A stretch of DNA of 64,000 nucleotides from Trichobilharzia szidati. Its lineage: Eukaryota; Platyhelminthes; Trematoda; Strigeidida; Schistosomatidae. The translations under genes and the position numbers were made by a program. The stretch spans positions 83,446,793 to 83,510,792 of the forward strand of contig OX235273.1 in assembly GCA_944472155.2 (NCBI GenBank), read 5' to 3'. The first letter of the stretch is position 1. Each line of letters opens with the position of its first letter. Of this stretch, positions 47,609 through 61,700 are shown in pieces. The notes under the pieces are model-generated. The model was not told where the DNA came from, searched no databases, and saw only the letters and a list, made by a program, of their open reading frames with translations.

Positions 47609-48834
47609 AGATTTAGTCTGTTGTTGGTGTGTTATTTCGTGATGTGTGGATATCATGACACGTGTGAACTTAATCCATGTATAGTGTTAATTCTGTATTC
47701 TTTACATTCTGATTCAATCCTGGATACAACATAAATGTGTATGTGTGACTGAGTTTTCATCGCCATAAGCATGCTTCATTCAGTATGTGTCTAAATATGT
47801 TTAATTTGTTTGATTGAGAAGTTCTGTTTTGATATTCTGCATAAGGAACATTCGAATTGAAAATTATTTTCGGTGACTTCTATCTCAGGCTGCTCGGTTT
47901 CAAATCTTTAACTGTTTTCATGCAAGGGACGGTAAGGTTGGAAATATGGTCATATCAGTAGCAGTAAAATAAAAAATCAAAATGAATAGGACTTTCTGTG
48001 AAAATTATGAAGATAAAAGTATTTCTCCCTTTGCCTTTGAACAAAGAGGATGGGTAGAGTACTTATTTTCTCCATCGTATTCATTTGATCTATGGACATT
48101 TCCTCTATCTTTCCGATTGTTATTTTCGGTGCTTTGACTTTGAACACTTTTCGGTATTCTTTTACTTGTTCCTTTAGTTGTTCTAATTAAATGTAAACAC
48201 GTTTTGCAGTGTTGAAATCTGTCTTATTAAACTTTTCACCATGCAACCAAATGCTTCAGTTTGGCTACTAATCATAATAATCGTATTAATTTCAATTCCC
48301 TTCTCAAGATCTACACAATTTTTGAACTATTATAGGTGTGATGTAACTTCTTTTACCTATCAATCTCAAAATGTGATTATAATCACAAATATTCTATTGC
48401 ATATCGCATTATTAACATGAGTATTCACACCTTTTGTTTAAATTTCCTCACAGAATGTAGTTTCTTACAAGTCATATGTTAACAAATTTACAATGTGATA
48501 ATAAATTTGTTGAAGAGACCCCTTGATGAATAGTGCGTTCCTTATGTCACAATGGGAAATGTTATATTTATGATATAATAGTTCCTTCCATTTCGTCAAC
48601 ATTTTTATGTTTCTATCGAATTTGCTCATATGTTCATTTTTTGAAACTGTCCCAGCAAATCACATCTATCGAGGGACTATGTACAGCTGTTTGATTACGT
48701 AAGGACCAATGAAATGATCAATGAAATTCAGAGAGCACTGAATAGCTATTTAGTCTGATCTTGGTACTCTTCGTCAGTGCACACCCATGACTACACACCG
48801 GCAGAACCTTAGACCTTCAGATTACGAAACAAAA

Positions 48835-49325
48835 CTAGTTGATTACTCATGTTCAATATGGTGTTTCAAATAGTCTTTCCTATTTTGCTTCTTGCTGTGT
48901 TCTCAAGACATTTCACAAAATTTCTATAGCATTTAATAGGTACATAACCAAGGAAGTAAGTGTACTGTTCTTTGAATGTGTCTTCCTCATACATGCTTCT
49001 TCCAAGTGAACCATTTTCTTTCCTACTTGTCAAGGCCTCCGGAAAATAGAGAGTGTTCTCCTGATGCAGTTTTTGCGTAGAAATGAGACAAGGGTGGATA
49101 TTATTGAATTTCATGAATAATTCACTCTTATTTATATTCCCATGAATTAAGACAACTGTATCGTCCTTATAGCGATAATGTGCTTCAACAGACCACTTTC
49201 ATTTTCATAAGGTAAATGTTCTGTAGAATCGGGTCTGATTGTGAGCCCACAGAGATTCTATCTAGTTGTCGGTATTATATACTGTTGAATACAAAGTGTA
49301 CATTATATATTAAACGATTAAATTT
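48835..49325 (-). pseudogene. Penelope-like RT remnant, copy 2
   Basis: Duplicate of 2165-2645. It retains the stretch encoding HYRYKDDTVVLIHG, the YxDD catalytic motif of the RT, which is missing from copy 1 through an 8-bp deletion. Still a fossil: upstream stops are shared with copy 1. Confidence 0.8.
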
Positions 49326-49329
49326 GCTG

Positions 49330-52300
49330 CCAGACAGGGTAATCACTTGTCCTATTGACTTCGACTAATTGGTTGGCATATGTAGTCCACTGTCTCAACA
49401 TTTGTGAGCAAGGAGGATGAATCAGTGGATATTAAAGTATTGCTAGTTACATTCCTTCTCAGATATTATGCAGGAGACGACAAAGTGCATTAAATCTGTG
49501 TCTCATAATTTTTCGTGCAAAAGTTCACGAATTTCAACCAATCAGTTTTAGTTTCAATCATATACTGACTCAAATACATCTTAAACTAAACTAGTAGGAT
49601 CTTGCAATGCGCACAATTTGGGTAGATCTTAAAGTTGTGAAGCGTTGATCTCTGTTGGATTCATCAATTCATACATCGTTGTCGACATCATTACTCTCCA
49701 ATGCAACTTCCTAAAACAATCACTCATTCGTTGCTCAGCTTTGACATTTAAACTGATACTTAGTTTGACTTTTCAAAATCGATAACATTTCTTTCACGCA
49801 GTCGTCCTCATCTAATCCACCTCCAACATTATCAGACCACTTACAGTTCCCCTCCCATTTCCTCTATATTCTCTTCAAGATTCTGTTTCTCGGACAAGTG
49901 ACAAACACTATATAACTGTGTGCTATATAAAATAAACCTACTCAATACAGTACTATGTTTTACCCAAATTATTTCCATACTCTTGTGGCATAATAGTTAA
50001 AGACTGTTTTATTCCCTCTCTTTCAATCCACCATTACGGAACCTGAATATTCGTCTTACTTAGCATCGATCTACTGCGTCGATCCAAACATTTCTCTGTG
50101 TTATTATGCGTCTCCATTATTTTTCGTCTCACAGATCGCTCACAGATCTTAATCCTTTTTGTGACAAGGTCATTCTTTTTATGACAAGCTCTTTATACCA
50201 TTGGTGAAGCACCATAAAAGCACCGTATTAAATTCTTCTTTAGAAATTCATGCATTTCAAATTAGGAACTTATGAAATTTAATCAAAAACTTTTCATTAG
50301 ATGCCATTCTAAATTCAATCAGTGAATAGAAACTTCCCAACCATTTAAGCACAAATTACACTCGCTTACGACGTGAGGCTAAGGACAGTAACTGAACGAA
50401 TTGAACTGTTAATAACGCACCTGCGTATGTGCATATTTTTCAGTATGCTAAAAAGCATGAGGTTTATTTCCGGACTAGCATTCCTAAAGTGAGAAGCAGT
50501 AGCAGTGCTGAATATTTAAGTGGCTTTCATCAGCAAGTTTCTTGGAATAAGCTCAGATATTTCTTTGTCATCATCTGTTTTGACAAACACAAACAAACTG
50601 ATGGAGGCATTTGAAAGAAACACGGAGTGAAGATTTGTCAGCTCTATATTGCTTAGGTAAACAAATATATTTGTAAACAGTGACAAATTTAGCGGCTGAT
50701 AAATCCCTAAAACCAGCTCAAATGTTGTCCTGTTCCCCCTTTCCTATTCGTATAAATTGGATTTTGTCTCATGTGTGATGCTTCTGCTATAAGACCCCTT
50801 ATTACATACAGACTTTACTGAATGATTCTATCATTAAGAAAGACAGTATTATGGTCCCACTTATGAGTGTTCCAGGTCGCAGTTGAAGATTTTTCAAGCT
50901 TTTCATGTCCTATTGAGCTTTCAGGTGATCAAACACTAGGTTCAGCATACTCCTTGTTCCCGCCTTGGCTTCTCAAGGAGCTTGTTCGATGAACATTCTG
51001 TCACAAGCTGAACATAATATTTCGCAAGTCTTCAAAGATTCTGTTGAATTTGTTATATACAACTTTGGTGTCATTTTATGTGGCAGTCTATTGAGGTGAA
51101 AACTGTTGTAGTTTATAATTTTATAGTACTTACTAGGTTACATCCTATGCTAATTTACATTTAGGGGTGGAATCGCACAGAAGATCACACATCACTTCAT
51201 GAAATGTAGTTAATGGTTTGTTTCCCAATTATCATTTAATAATAAATAGTAAGTAATAGTTACACAGTGTCAAGGAACTTAAATCAGCAAATCTAAGCTA
51301 ACTTCGATTTTGATCTTACATGATCCTAGCATCAAACATGACGTATTCCGAAAAACCTTGTCCTTTACTCTGTCCAAACAACATCTAGTTATTTGAGTAA
51401 GCAGAGATGAGTTTAAAGATACTGCATCATTGTCGTAGACTTTGATCCAGAGGCTGATGCTGCCCTTACTGAAACAACCTCCTGATACCAATAAGATAAA
51501 TTTTGTAGATCAACCATTTTGGTTGGGTGTATTTTTGAATTTCAACACTTTCGTTGTATAAGGAATGCCTCAATCTCTTAAATGCCAAATGACGATCATA
51601 ATTAAAGTAACGCACACTATGATTGTAAGTGATTTCAGTCAATTCACTGTCCAACTGATCTTTCTGATACATAAACTTCTTCAGGAGATCTTTTCTTGAC
51701 TAATATAGCTTATTCGGTCATTCTCATACATATGCTCAACTAGAATGTCAAGGTGACGAGTTTTATTCTTGATGGGACATCGAATTCTAAAGTTCATATA
51801 TACACTATTGGCGGTGGATATAATGCAATCATTAACTATCAAAGCAAGGTGGTATCAGGCAAACTAAAATATTGAGTGATTATTGTCTGAGGTCTTTGCA
51901 CAGTTTGTCTGATTTCTTCAGGCAAAGTAGTGTGCGAATACGTTCGCTGGAGAACGCCAACAACACTGTCAAGACAATTATGTTGTAGAAATCTTGTGAA
52001 AATATTAATTCTCAGAACAGTTTGTGATTCGCATGGTGGATCAATGTGAATGGATGAATTACGAAACAGATGAAATATGCAGAAGCATTAACTAACCGGT
52101 AGACAAGTACAGTTAATCAGATATTCATCAGCAAGACAGAAATGTCAACTTTCTGAAATGGAAAACTTCAACTTGAGATCCAAATAACGAACAGTTATGT
52201 CCTTCGTATGCTATTGTTCACCTCGAAAATCGCAAAATTCGTAAAATTAAACTTGCCATGCTCTCATCAAAGTTTATTTCTAGTTTAGTTGGTATGTGAT

Positions 52301-52500
52301 CATTAAAATGCTCATTTTAGTTGCTTATTTTAAAAAGGCAGGTTCCTCAAATAATTTTGTTGACTAAAATTCAATATATTAAAAGCGTTTTCCGATGTAG
52401 CTATTAAAATGCCACAGGTTATACTATTCTAAACGGACGTATACACCCTCAGCAATTATCCACTTTTCGAAATATCTTCAAGAAATAAATGATATGTGCT
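49330..52500. other. Intergenic between genes A' and B', nothing recognised
   Basis: Second copy of 2646-5830. No gene could be supported. Confidence 0.5.
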
Positions 52501-52574
52501 AAACAAGAACTTCTTAATTTATTTCGTAAAACATGTTTATGTTCAGTGATTTACTGGTTTTGGTACCAAAGGCT

Positions 52575-55500
52575 TTATCCATCGTCAACATCAGCCAATC
52601 TTATCTCCCTCTCACCGAAATCGAATACAGTGTAGAATTTTCTCATGAATACATCGCCAAGAATCCAGAATCCCTTGGACAATTTACCACTGCCTCTGAA
52701 AGGTGATAGACAGTCTGTTGATAGCCAGTTGGAATCCTGAAATGTGAAAATGGAAAGACCTTCTTCAGATTTCTTTAATTCAGTGTCTAGAAATGACTAT
52801 AGATAATAATTGCATCAGAATTCTAATTCAACTACTTCGTCATTTTATCTCACCCACTATCGCAATTTTAATGTCATCGTACTCGATCAATCTGCCTCGA
52901 TTCTTGAAATTTGTTCTATTGATATTTGAGTCACTGTGAGTCATTTAGCTAATCAGCTGTACGTTCTTCTTCGAGAATCCAAATGCAACAGAAGATCCGG
53001 AAGTTGCTGAATCTAGTGATCCACAAAGATAATCCCTGTTTTTGTTATAGGTAGAACAGTGTATTATTATGCATATATTTATGATAGGTGCTCGGAATCG
53101 GGGGCGAAGGACTTAGTCAACCTAATGCCGACTTTGTGACACGACTGGATTGAAATAGTTCCATGAAAATGCTTATTAGAAGAACATATCCCTCACAAAG
53201 AAAAACTTACTCCGATAAATGAATAACAGTGACACTGTCTATCTGTTCACACGGAGTTCAAAATGTGTTGAAATTTATTTCATAACAACAAGTATGATTT
53301 ACGCGTTTTTGTAGGACGGATGACTTACTTTGACTGACTCAGCGATACCTGGCAATCAATTCGGGCATACTTTATTCACTGACGATTTAAAATAAAATGA
53401 TGGTTGAAATATTCACAACGAAGAATGAATAAACGTTTGCTCATCACAGAATATCAGAAAATTCAACTGAAAATCTATACTTACTTTAACCACGTAATCT
53501 TTTGCTTGATATACGTATCTTCTCTCCTTGAGGATAAACTCAATGGGAGGAAGGTTATTGAGATTACTGCAGTCGACTTTATACTCCCCATCCGTTGCAG
53601 ATACGGCACCGAGTTGGGAATTAATTTTACCCACCACTGCATTAGATCCGACTATCAAGGATGTCCCAGTATCTATAATACCAGAGCATGCTGCATCGCA
53701 ATACTCCACTCCATTCACCTTCAAGCTAAACAGGGTAAAACGTAGTTGGAACATTAACTAGTCTCTACAACAAATGGTGTATTGATCACAAAACTACTCT
53801 TCCTAATAAGCAGTAATTATGTTGTCTCTAACGTCACTAACTACACTCGCCCAATAAATCTGTACTTTTTGTCGAGTTTACATGCACAAACACACACCAC
53901 TGAATTATTTAATCTGATTTAGTCCCACGTGCTTATTGACTACACATTTCATATGGATTTAAGCAACAGTCAAAACCAACTGACTATTATTCAATTGGGT
54001 ACCAGTATCACAATATAATTTCTGATATGAATCTAGCTTGTCTTTAGTGACTTTTCTGAGCCAAAGACTAATGTATAAATAGTTGTGGAGTCTGAAGGAG
54101 AATCTATCAAAAGCAATTGTCCCCTCTAATTGTTTTGCTGTGAAAACATATCAATACTACAGAACTATAAGTAAATTGGGTTTGCTGAATGTGAGTTCCA
54201 GGGATGACAACAGAAGCATATGATGAAAAAATTCAGTCAACACATAGTGAACTGAACCCAGCTAATAGAGACAACAGAAGTCTTTTGAAAATCCGCAGGA
54301 TAAAAGACAATAACGGCAATAATGGCGGGAAGTAAACGAGGTGAAGAGGAGTAAGAAGAGGGTAATCCAAAATGAAATTATGAGGTGAATGTGTGGTGAC
54401 GGCTGTCAGCAAGACAAAATTGTAGACAATAACTGACGTCAATGTTTACGTCCCGAATCACGGTCATGAGAAAAGACAATAACAAGAAAAGAGACTAACC
54501 TTGAGGAACTCAACAACCAATCAAAGCAGACTTAGCGTTTGCAAATACCATTCGCAGATATACGGATAACCTTGTAAGCAACTGTCACAAGCAGTACACA
54601 ATAACCTTCAGCAAGAAAAACCAACTAGAAGACGTTGCTTCTCTGCTAAAATAACGAATTATAGTGTAGATAAAAATCTATGAATATCTCTTGATTTTCT
54701 CAATAAACTATCTGTCTCCTGGCCCTTGCCTTCTGTCTTTACAAATGTACACTTTTGCGCACACACGTCAGGTGTGTTCTCATTCATCTCTGTAACTTCA
54801 GGAGACGTAAACGCAGATTGTTTGGTGCTCAGTATACGACTGCAAATTCCTCATCTGTTTTATGTGATGTTCACTATCCGTTAAATGCGGGAAGCCCACA
54901 CTATTTATTCACCTGATTACTGCTTTTCCAAGCCAAACTCTCACATGAATACGGCCTAAACAACTAACTCCACAGAACCCGCTAAATTCGTATACACGTG
55001 CTGATATTGCCATCAACTTACCTTAAATGCAATTTTTCAGTATAGGTCCGGTTCAGAAATTAGTGTGTAATTCCGAGGCACGGAAAATTCTTTTATTAGT
55101 TCTAATCAACCTGCGACTGAATTTATCAGTAGATATGGCTCCCACGAATTGCGCCTTTATGTACTTATACTCTGAAACATTTTCTCACAGTTCTGATTTT
55201 CATTTACTGGCTGATAAATTCTACAATTTATGTATTTGTAGCCACAAAGTTTAGATGAGAACTGACTGCAAAGAAATGCTTGCCCAAGTTAATCTTGTTC
55301 CGAATATACTATGGCGATATCAATGTAAACGATTTATTTTCAATTATTTGGAATTTTCATATCTCATCTCGTTCAGTGAATGAATACGAGAATGTATGAC
55401 TTTTATTACTATGACACACAAGAATCACCATTATGCTAAAGTACTTCGCTAAGATGATACGAATGTGATAAGCATGCAATTGTTTCCTGCGATCTTCATA

Positions 55501-58500
55501 TGCATATGAAAGATGATGAATTCTTTGTAAATAACTTCATTCAAGTATGTATGCACTAATTACCTTTTGATGTTAACAATCCAACGATTTGCAGAGAGGA
55601 CAGGCAAGTTTTCGAAATCTCCAGTAAAATATTCAGGATCAACACCACCCAGCACCATCTCTCCACCAGCAAGACCATTCTTCCTACAAAATACAAGAAA
55701 TAATAATTGTGTGTTGATTACAAGGCTAGAGGTGAGTTCAAATTCGCATTTCATCAATGGGAAAGTGAATGGTAATCATAGTAAACGTGTCGTAGAAATT
55801 TACGTGAAATTCCAATGCATGGGAACATTACTCATAAAGTAATCTAGCAGCAGTTTGGAAATATCATGCCACATTTCCTTTCATACATTCTTGGGGCTGG
55901 GAGATAGTGCTCATACTGAAAAGTCATCGGGTATACATTGATGAAGTGCTATCTTTATCACTAGGTGAAAAGATGTTCGAAAGCGTATTTCAGAATGATA
56001 GTAAGAAACACTTACACAGACTGTGGTGGAACTAGGGAATGAATTAACTATTAGCTCCAACATATTTTAACACTCATAAATCTCTGATTCTGCACGTCTT
56101 TGTGCTTACTGTTTCTACATTCGGATATGATAAACTTTCACAGTGTTACGACTGGTTATTGTTTCAAATCTTGTAGTGCCATTAGACATCATGGAGGGGA
56201 AAGTTTGTATTCGTTCACTTGTTACTCAAAAGTAGTGTCGAGTAATATGATTTTAAACAACGATATCATTTAGTAAGTACCTTGGATGCTTGTATCACTT
56301 AAAATTAATCATCACTTGAACATCTTGCATGTGATCAACCCACTCACTGGAACTCATGAATATGAGGAGTAGATTGTGCCAAAAGCCTTTCATTTCGTAT
56401 GTTTCGAACAATGTTCGTGTGACAGCCTTTTTATGGTTGGTGCTTCGTACTCTCTTCATCACCAGATATCCCCTATTAACGCTCATGCAAAATAATTCAT
56501 TCAGTTTGAAACAACATTTCACGAAATTGTACGAACAATTTCATAACAAAAGATTGTGCTTCGCTTTGGTCTAAAGCTACTTGAACGTATTTACTTCTCA
56601 GTATTCCAAATAACAAACTATCACATAATGTGGAAACGAACATTCGTGAATATCAGTAAATCTTCCCCGATCCATCCATAGCTCATTGTAACTTCACTGA
56701 TATCATGCTGTAGATTGATAACCTACCGACTCAAATAGAATGAAAACACTGGATCCATATCCTTGGATTGAGAAAGTATGTTGGGGAAGAATGGAGTGTT
56801 CCCATATATTGACACATTTCTCCTTGACATACCAATTATTCCATCGGATTCATTAGCAAAGAAGTCATCAGAGAATACATTTGTTACTTCAGCAAACGCC
56901 TGATTGCGAACAACTAAGGAGTTTATCTAAAACCAGTGTTACTTCAAACCGTAAAACCACAGTACCTGCATTGTATCCATGCTCCAAAATCCAGAGTAAC
57001 TACCAACGATGTATTTTACCTCAAACTTTGTTCCATTTGACTGATAAGTTGATGATTTCGAACTGTCATAAAATCGAATGAACCAACACGAGATATCTAG
57101 AAACCAACATTTTCTTGATGGAAGCCAGGTGTCGGTTGATCCTGTGTCGAAGAGTACACGAAACGTTTGTGGTGGCGTTCCCACTTGTAATTCTCCATAG
57201 TACTGAAACTTAAATGACCATTACGATTAACAGAACACAAAATGATAGTGTTTGGCAATTTTTGATAACCCTGCACTTTGTACAGTGGAAAAATACAGGT
57301 AGACAATTTTATAAATTTCCACCAACTTTCCTTATCCTCACGAAAGTGATATCCTCGAATAAAATAATATTGAATTAAAACTCATCAGAATATTACTAAC
57401 ATTGGATTTTCGCTAGCTATTAAGCATTTAAGACTGTCACATGTGACCATCACTAGTAATGTCAAGGAGTCTAATAAGATCCCTGCACAAAAGTAACACC
57501 ACAAAATATCATATTTTTGGTAGATGCCTTGCATTTCGACTGGAACTAAGAGATCCGGAGACATATCTCCTTTTTATTCGGTCCTCTTTCTTCAGTTTCA
57601 GCTGATAGCAAAACTGCTTTCAAGCCCTCACTTACCTCCACATGACTTCCTTCTTGTCGTTTGTGGAAGCCTGACCTTTCGGTTGCAATTGACATTCCCA
57701 TTGAGGACTCGTACTTGATGTACGTCGGTGGCACAAAAGTAGAATGATCAACGACCACGCACATGGTTCGAGTTTCCATTCCCGGTAGACGCACTAATTT
57801 ACCTCGCAAAACCAGTAGTAGGATTGGTAAGGAGGGAAGGTTGGACTTGAGGCTAGCAACCCCATCCCGTGAAAATGAATAAGACTGCCACAGAAACTTC
57901 AACTCTCTGGCTTGAAGCCCTATGTTCCACTGGGAGCGTGAAGGAATAAAAAGAACTTCATGGTATTCACGACGCATACAAAATCAGTGTCTATTCCTTT
58001 CGAACTGCACACTGTCTCCAAGGAAGTGAACACCGTTCCTGCTTTGAGATCCTCAGCTATATCGTCTGTTTTGACTGTCTCTTCTGCAAAGTTTCCATCC
58101 TAAACTGATTGCAGCACAACACCTCTCACTGCTTAAGTGGTCACCAAATATGTTGCTTAGGATGAACAAGAGTGGTTCTAGCATACAATTAAGTTGCCTT
58201 TACTTCCAACTGGCAGGTACCTGTCTTTCCTTCCACACATTTTTCAGTAACGGAATATAGACAATCGCTTGGATCTCTACCTCCATCCCTTATTCTTCTT
58301 CAGTAAAGGGAATTCAATCTGGTCCCTCTACTTCCCCGTCCTACAGTAATTGTATGGCATTTATTATTTCTGATTTCGTCGAACATTTGTATTTGCAAAA
58401 CGTTGTGTGTCTGCTGGTTGAATTTCTGGATAAGTGTCCTTTGAAATTGTCTGCTTGATATTTCCGTTGTTTCACTACTTCTTTTCAATAGCTTCATTGC

Positions 58501-60401
58501 ATTTGCCTCCTCAGGATTGCGACCTGATTATTTGGATAATGTGAGGTCTCTTTTGGATCGCCGGTCTTCTGATTAAGCAGCTAGTATGCAGTAGAAGAGA
58601 CATCGTCTTTCCTAGCACTCTTCTTCACTCGTTCGTCCATTGCTGTGTGGGTTATATTAAGCTGCTGCTTACGTTTTTCCTCTTTTCCCTGGCTCACCGT
58701 GTACCACACTGTTCTTGTTTCCTTTACAGATTCCAGTTGTCGATGTGAGCCACGCTTTATTTTGCTTAATCTGCTTGACTAAAATGAGTATAAAGCATTC
58801 AAGGTGACTTTCTCATTTCTCTCCTTCACTTTCTATATGTTGAACCAGAATTGTGGTCTACTTCTTGCCCTTCGAAGACTTCCAAGTTCATCTTTAGGAT
58901 TGCTTACACTAGATAAAGGTCTGAAACTACAACTATTCCCTCGTCCTTCTTCTGCCCAGGTAGATGCGTCTATCTTTTCTTAAGACTGAAATGTATTCTA
59001 TCTGATTTTTGATGTGTTCATGAGAAGACATAGTGGAGAAGTTGCAGGAATCTGTGACTCTCGGAATTGCCTACCGAAGAGTCAGTAATCTAGTCCAACT
59101 ACCTAGACGGGTGGCTTTCACGATGTCACCAACAGCAATGAAGGCTCTCGCAGAGTGGGGAAGAATCTACCTTGAGATTATGACAGTGGGATTCAAGCTT
59201 GCTGACAGTCATGGAGACAACTGAATAAGACTGCAGAGAACATATATGCTACCGAATCTCCATGTTCCACTCAGAATCCAACAAATAATAATAAAATATT
59301 TATCGTCCATATACATACTAAAAGAATCATCCATTACAAGGTTATCAGTTATATTACGTTGTGCCCCAATATGGCTTTGAATTTGTCATGAAAGACTTTG
59401 ATATAAACAAGTAAAATTCCATTACACGCATGACATTTACATTTGACAAATATTTTCCCGCATTTCCGCTTATCTACTAGTTCATTGAGACAATAATTAA
59501 TGAATGTGGTTTTGTGTTCTCATATCCCGAATACAGTCACTCACCATGTAATGATTGATGTGTGAGTTATGGGTCAGCGATCACATCACATCTCTTACCA
59601 TACAGCAGCATTCAGAAACTGACAGTGGGCATTGTGATGTGATCATGTCAATGAGTTTAGAAACATCTGTCAGTCATTGTTATTTCAGTTTGAGATTTAT
59701 AAGATCAAGTCGAATAACTAGTTTCTTCATTGGTATTCTGGATTCAGAAAGCGAAATAGAGTCGACTTTCAATATTCAGATGATGCGTGGTATTGTATAA
59801 TTAACTGCACCTGAAACCACGGGATTATCGACACGATGGATAGTAATCATACATCATCCGTAGAATGCTCAGAATTATTAGGAATAATGCCTGTAATTTA
59901 GTCAGAAGTAGGAAATATTATGATTTCCCTGTTTGATTCTAAAGTATCCTAACTTCTTCTGATGTAGCCTGCATATGAAATATTCGAAAACATTCGATTC
60001 ACACTATTATCCTCATGACATTAATGTACACTACAAAATATGACCAGATAATACTTCTAGACTATTAGTAATGAATAGCACTGCATAAATGTTCAGCGAC
60101 AGATTTAACCAGTTATTTCAGTATACAGATATATCCTATTCACTTAGTATTACAGATGTCAGTGACACTCCGAATAAGCTGACATTAATTAAAGTCAACC
60201 TACATCGTAGTAATTGTGCAGCTGTTCTGCTGTTGGTGTATCTTCACTATTCCATAAATTTGTCCACCTTCGTTGTAATGCTCGGAGCTGTTTTCGAAAC
60301 GGATTTAGCACAGACTTTATTCCAGACACTGGATGCAGACGAATTTTGATAATCTCAGAGTTCACACAATGTAGACAGATGAGAAGTATGATCACGTTCA
60401 T
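52575..60401 (-). CDS. Aspartic protease gene B' (cathepsin D-like, family A1), complete six-exon gene
   Basis: Exons are 60401-60204, 57208-56966, 56926-56727, 55683-55564, 53725-53485 and 52736-52575 (stop TAA), 1164 nt and 387 residues, the duplicate of gene B. Both catalytic motifs (DTGST in exon 2, IIDTGTSL in exon 5) and all splice sites are kept; a likely poly(A) signal is at 52518-52523. Exon 5 encodes the same residues as in gene B. Differences lie elsewhere: exon 1 has NSEDTP for NSGDTP, and exon 3 has ESDGIIGM for EFDGIIGM and VSIYGN for VSRYGN. The Phe of the F/Y-D-G motif is conserved in the other copies and is common in the family, so the Ser is unusual. Intron 1 carries the same SINE and LINE pieces as gene B minus about 210 bp. 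Confidence 0.88.
57715..57955 (+). mobile_element. tRNA-derived SINE, copy 2 (gene B' intron 1)
   Basis: Allelic position to the SINE at 11009-11245. The body is close to copy 1. The tRNA-like head is much more changed than the surrounding duplicated DNA: the B box region reads GAGTTTCCATTCCC instead of GGTTTGATCCCC. Confidence 0.7.
58005..58945 (-). pseudogene. LINE RT-region fragment, copy 2 (gene B' intron 1)
   Basis: Duplicate of 11500-12450, with the block ending MKLLKRSSETTEISSRQFQR preserved and further frame breaks. Its distal part is shortened by the ~210-bp deletion near 57993. Confidence 0.65.
59085..59300 (+). mobile_element. LINE endonuclease scrap with AAT-rich tail, copy 2
   Basis: Duplicate of 12590-12800 (MSPTAMKALAEW, AATAATAATAAAA). 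Confidence 0.5.
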
Positions 60402-60441
60402 TATAATGAATATTAGAAGTATTAAAATTAATTATTTCTTT

Positions 60442-60504
60442 GTGTTTAAATCTACATACTTATATTGATATGCTCATTGCTACACAAATGCTGATTGGCT
60501 ATCA
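60442..60504 (-). promoter_or_regulatory. Promoter of protease gene B'
   Basis: Same block order as gene B: CCAATCAG, GAGCATATCAATATA and an ATTTAAAC box about 45 bp before the ATG at 60401. Confidence 0.6.
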
Positions 60505-61547
60505 TTGACATTACTGTTGGTTTGTTGTTAGCACATTGTCTAACAATGTGTGATAATCACGGCGTATATATACAGATATATATATATATGTACTAATAGC
60601 CTATACACTGTACGCTTGCTGGAACGGCCAACTCTAATGGTTCAGGATTATCAGGATGTTCTTGACGTGGTATAATACACCCGGTTTCAGGTATGACAAA
60701 TAAGTCAATTAAACAAACCGCATTTCCAAACGGTTACTGATTTCTTCTAATATATTTCAGCCATAATTTGCAACTGAGGTTCCAAGTGAATACGTCAGAG
60801 AGTTTATTTTTAGGTAGAATCCAGAATAAATATTTGTTGTTTCGGCTAAATACTTTCAAAAGCACGATCCCTGTGCAGCATAACTATTTCGGAGATTCAA
60901 AGTTTGGAAACACACAACGTGAGGATATACTCAATAAGATAAGATGTACGTGCACAGCAGGTTTAGTTCAGCCATAGAAAGGTTATCAACGACCGAAGAG
61001 AATGTTTATTTATTATATGAGATAAATTTCAACGGAAACGAGTAATTAGGATTCTGAAGTATCGAAATGGTAAACAAATATTAAATTGAAGAAGTCGTTA
61101 GCAATAAGCAGTGTTAAGTCTAACGCAAAAATACCAGTAACTGAAGATAGTTAAGAAAGGAATTAACAACTGCCATTGTGGAAATTTCAGTTACCAATTA
61201 GATCAATCATTCTGCGCCGTTCTACCTACCAACGTTTTCATAAGTATCGAGAAAGTACATTGTAATAAAATTACTTCAAATAATCCCAGTGTATTGAGAA
61301 AACGAAATGAAGATTTTTCTGAGGTGAATTTTTTTAAAATGACCCAATCTGATTCAATACTCAAATTATTACAGAAAATTCTGCAACATTTATGGTCTGC
61401 ATATATTGAAAATGATTAGTAAATTAGAGGTTACCAGGCCATAGGTGTTACGAACTTCCTGGAAAAAATTGAGCGCCGAGTCAGATTGATTCATTATAAA
61501 AAAATTCAAATTAATCTCATCGTGCTAAAAAAATCAAAACAAGATTT

Positions 61548-61592
61548 TTCTGAACGTTTCGCTGTGTAAGCCACAGCTTCTTCTGCAGATTT
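61548..61592 (-). ncRNA. Decayed hammerhead-like motif (copy 2)
   Basis: Duplicate of 15024-15066. The 6-bp stem GCTGTG/CACAGC and GAAACGTT are kept, but the core reads CAGAAGA rather than CTGAAGA. The essential core U is therefore A and the fold should be inactive. Confidence 0.55.
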
Positions 61593-61700
61593 ATTCGGAT
61601 TATTATTAATGATCAAAATATATAGTCGAAAATTTTTACATAAATTGAAGTCAGTTTATTTGAAGGTCATTTGTCCATGGACATTTTTACCAATAGAAAA

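Noticed and set aside
57546..57977. 143-codon minus-strand frame
   Set aside because: It crosses the SINE and intron 1 of gene B' and is not open as a unit in the other copy; chance frame over a repeat.
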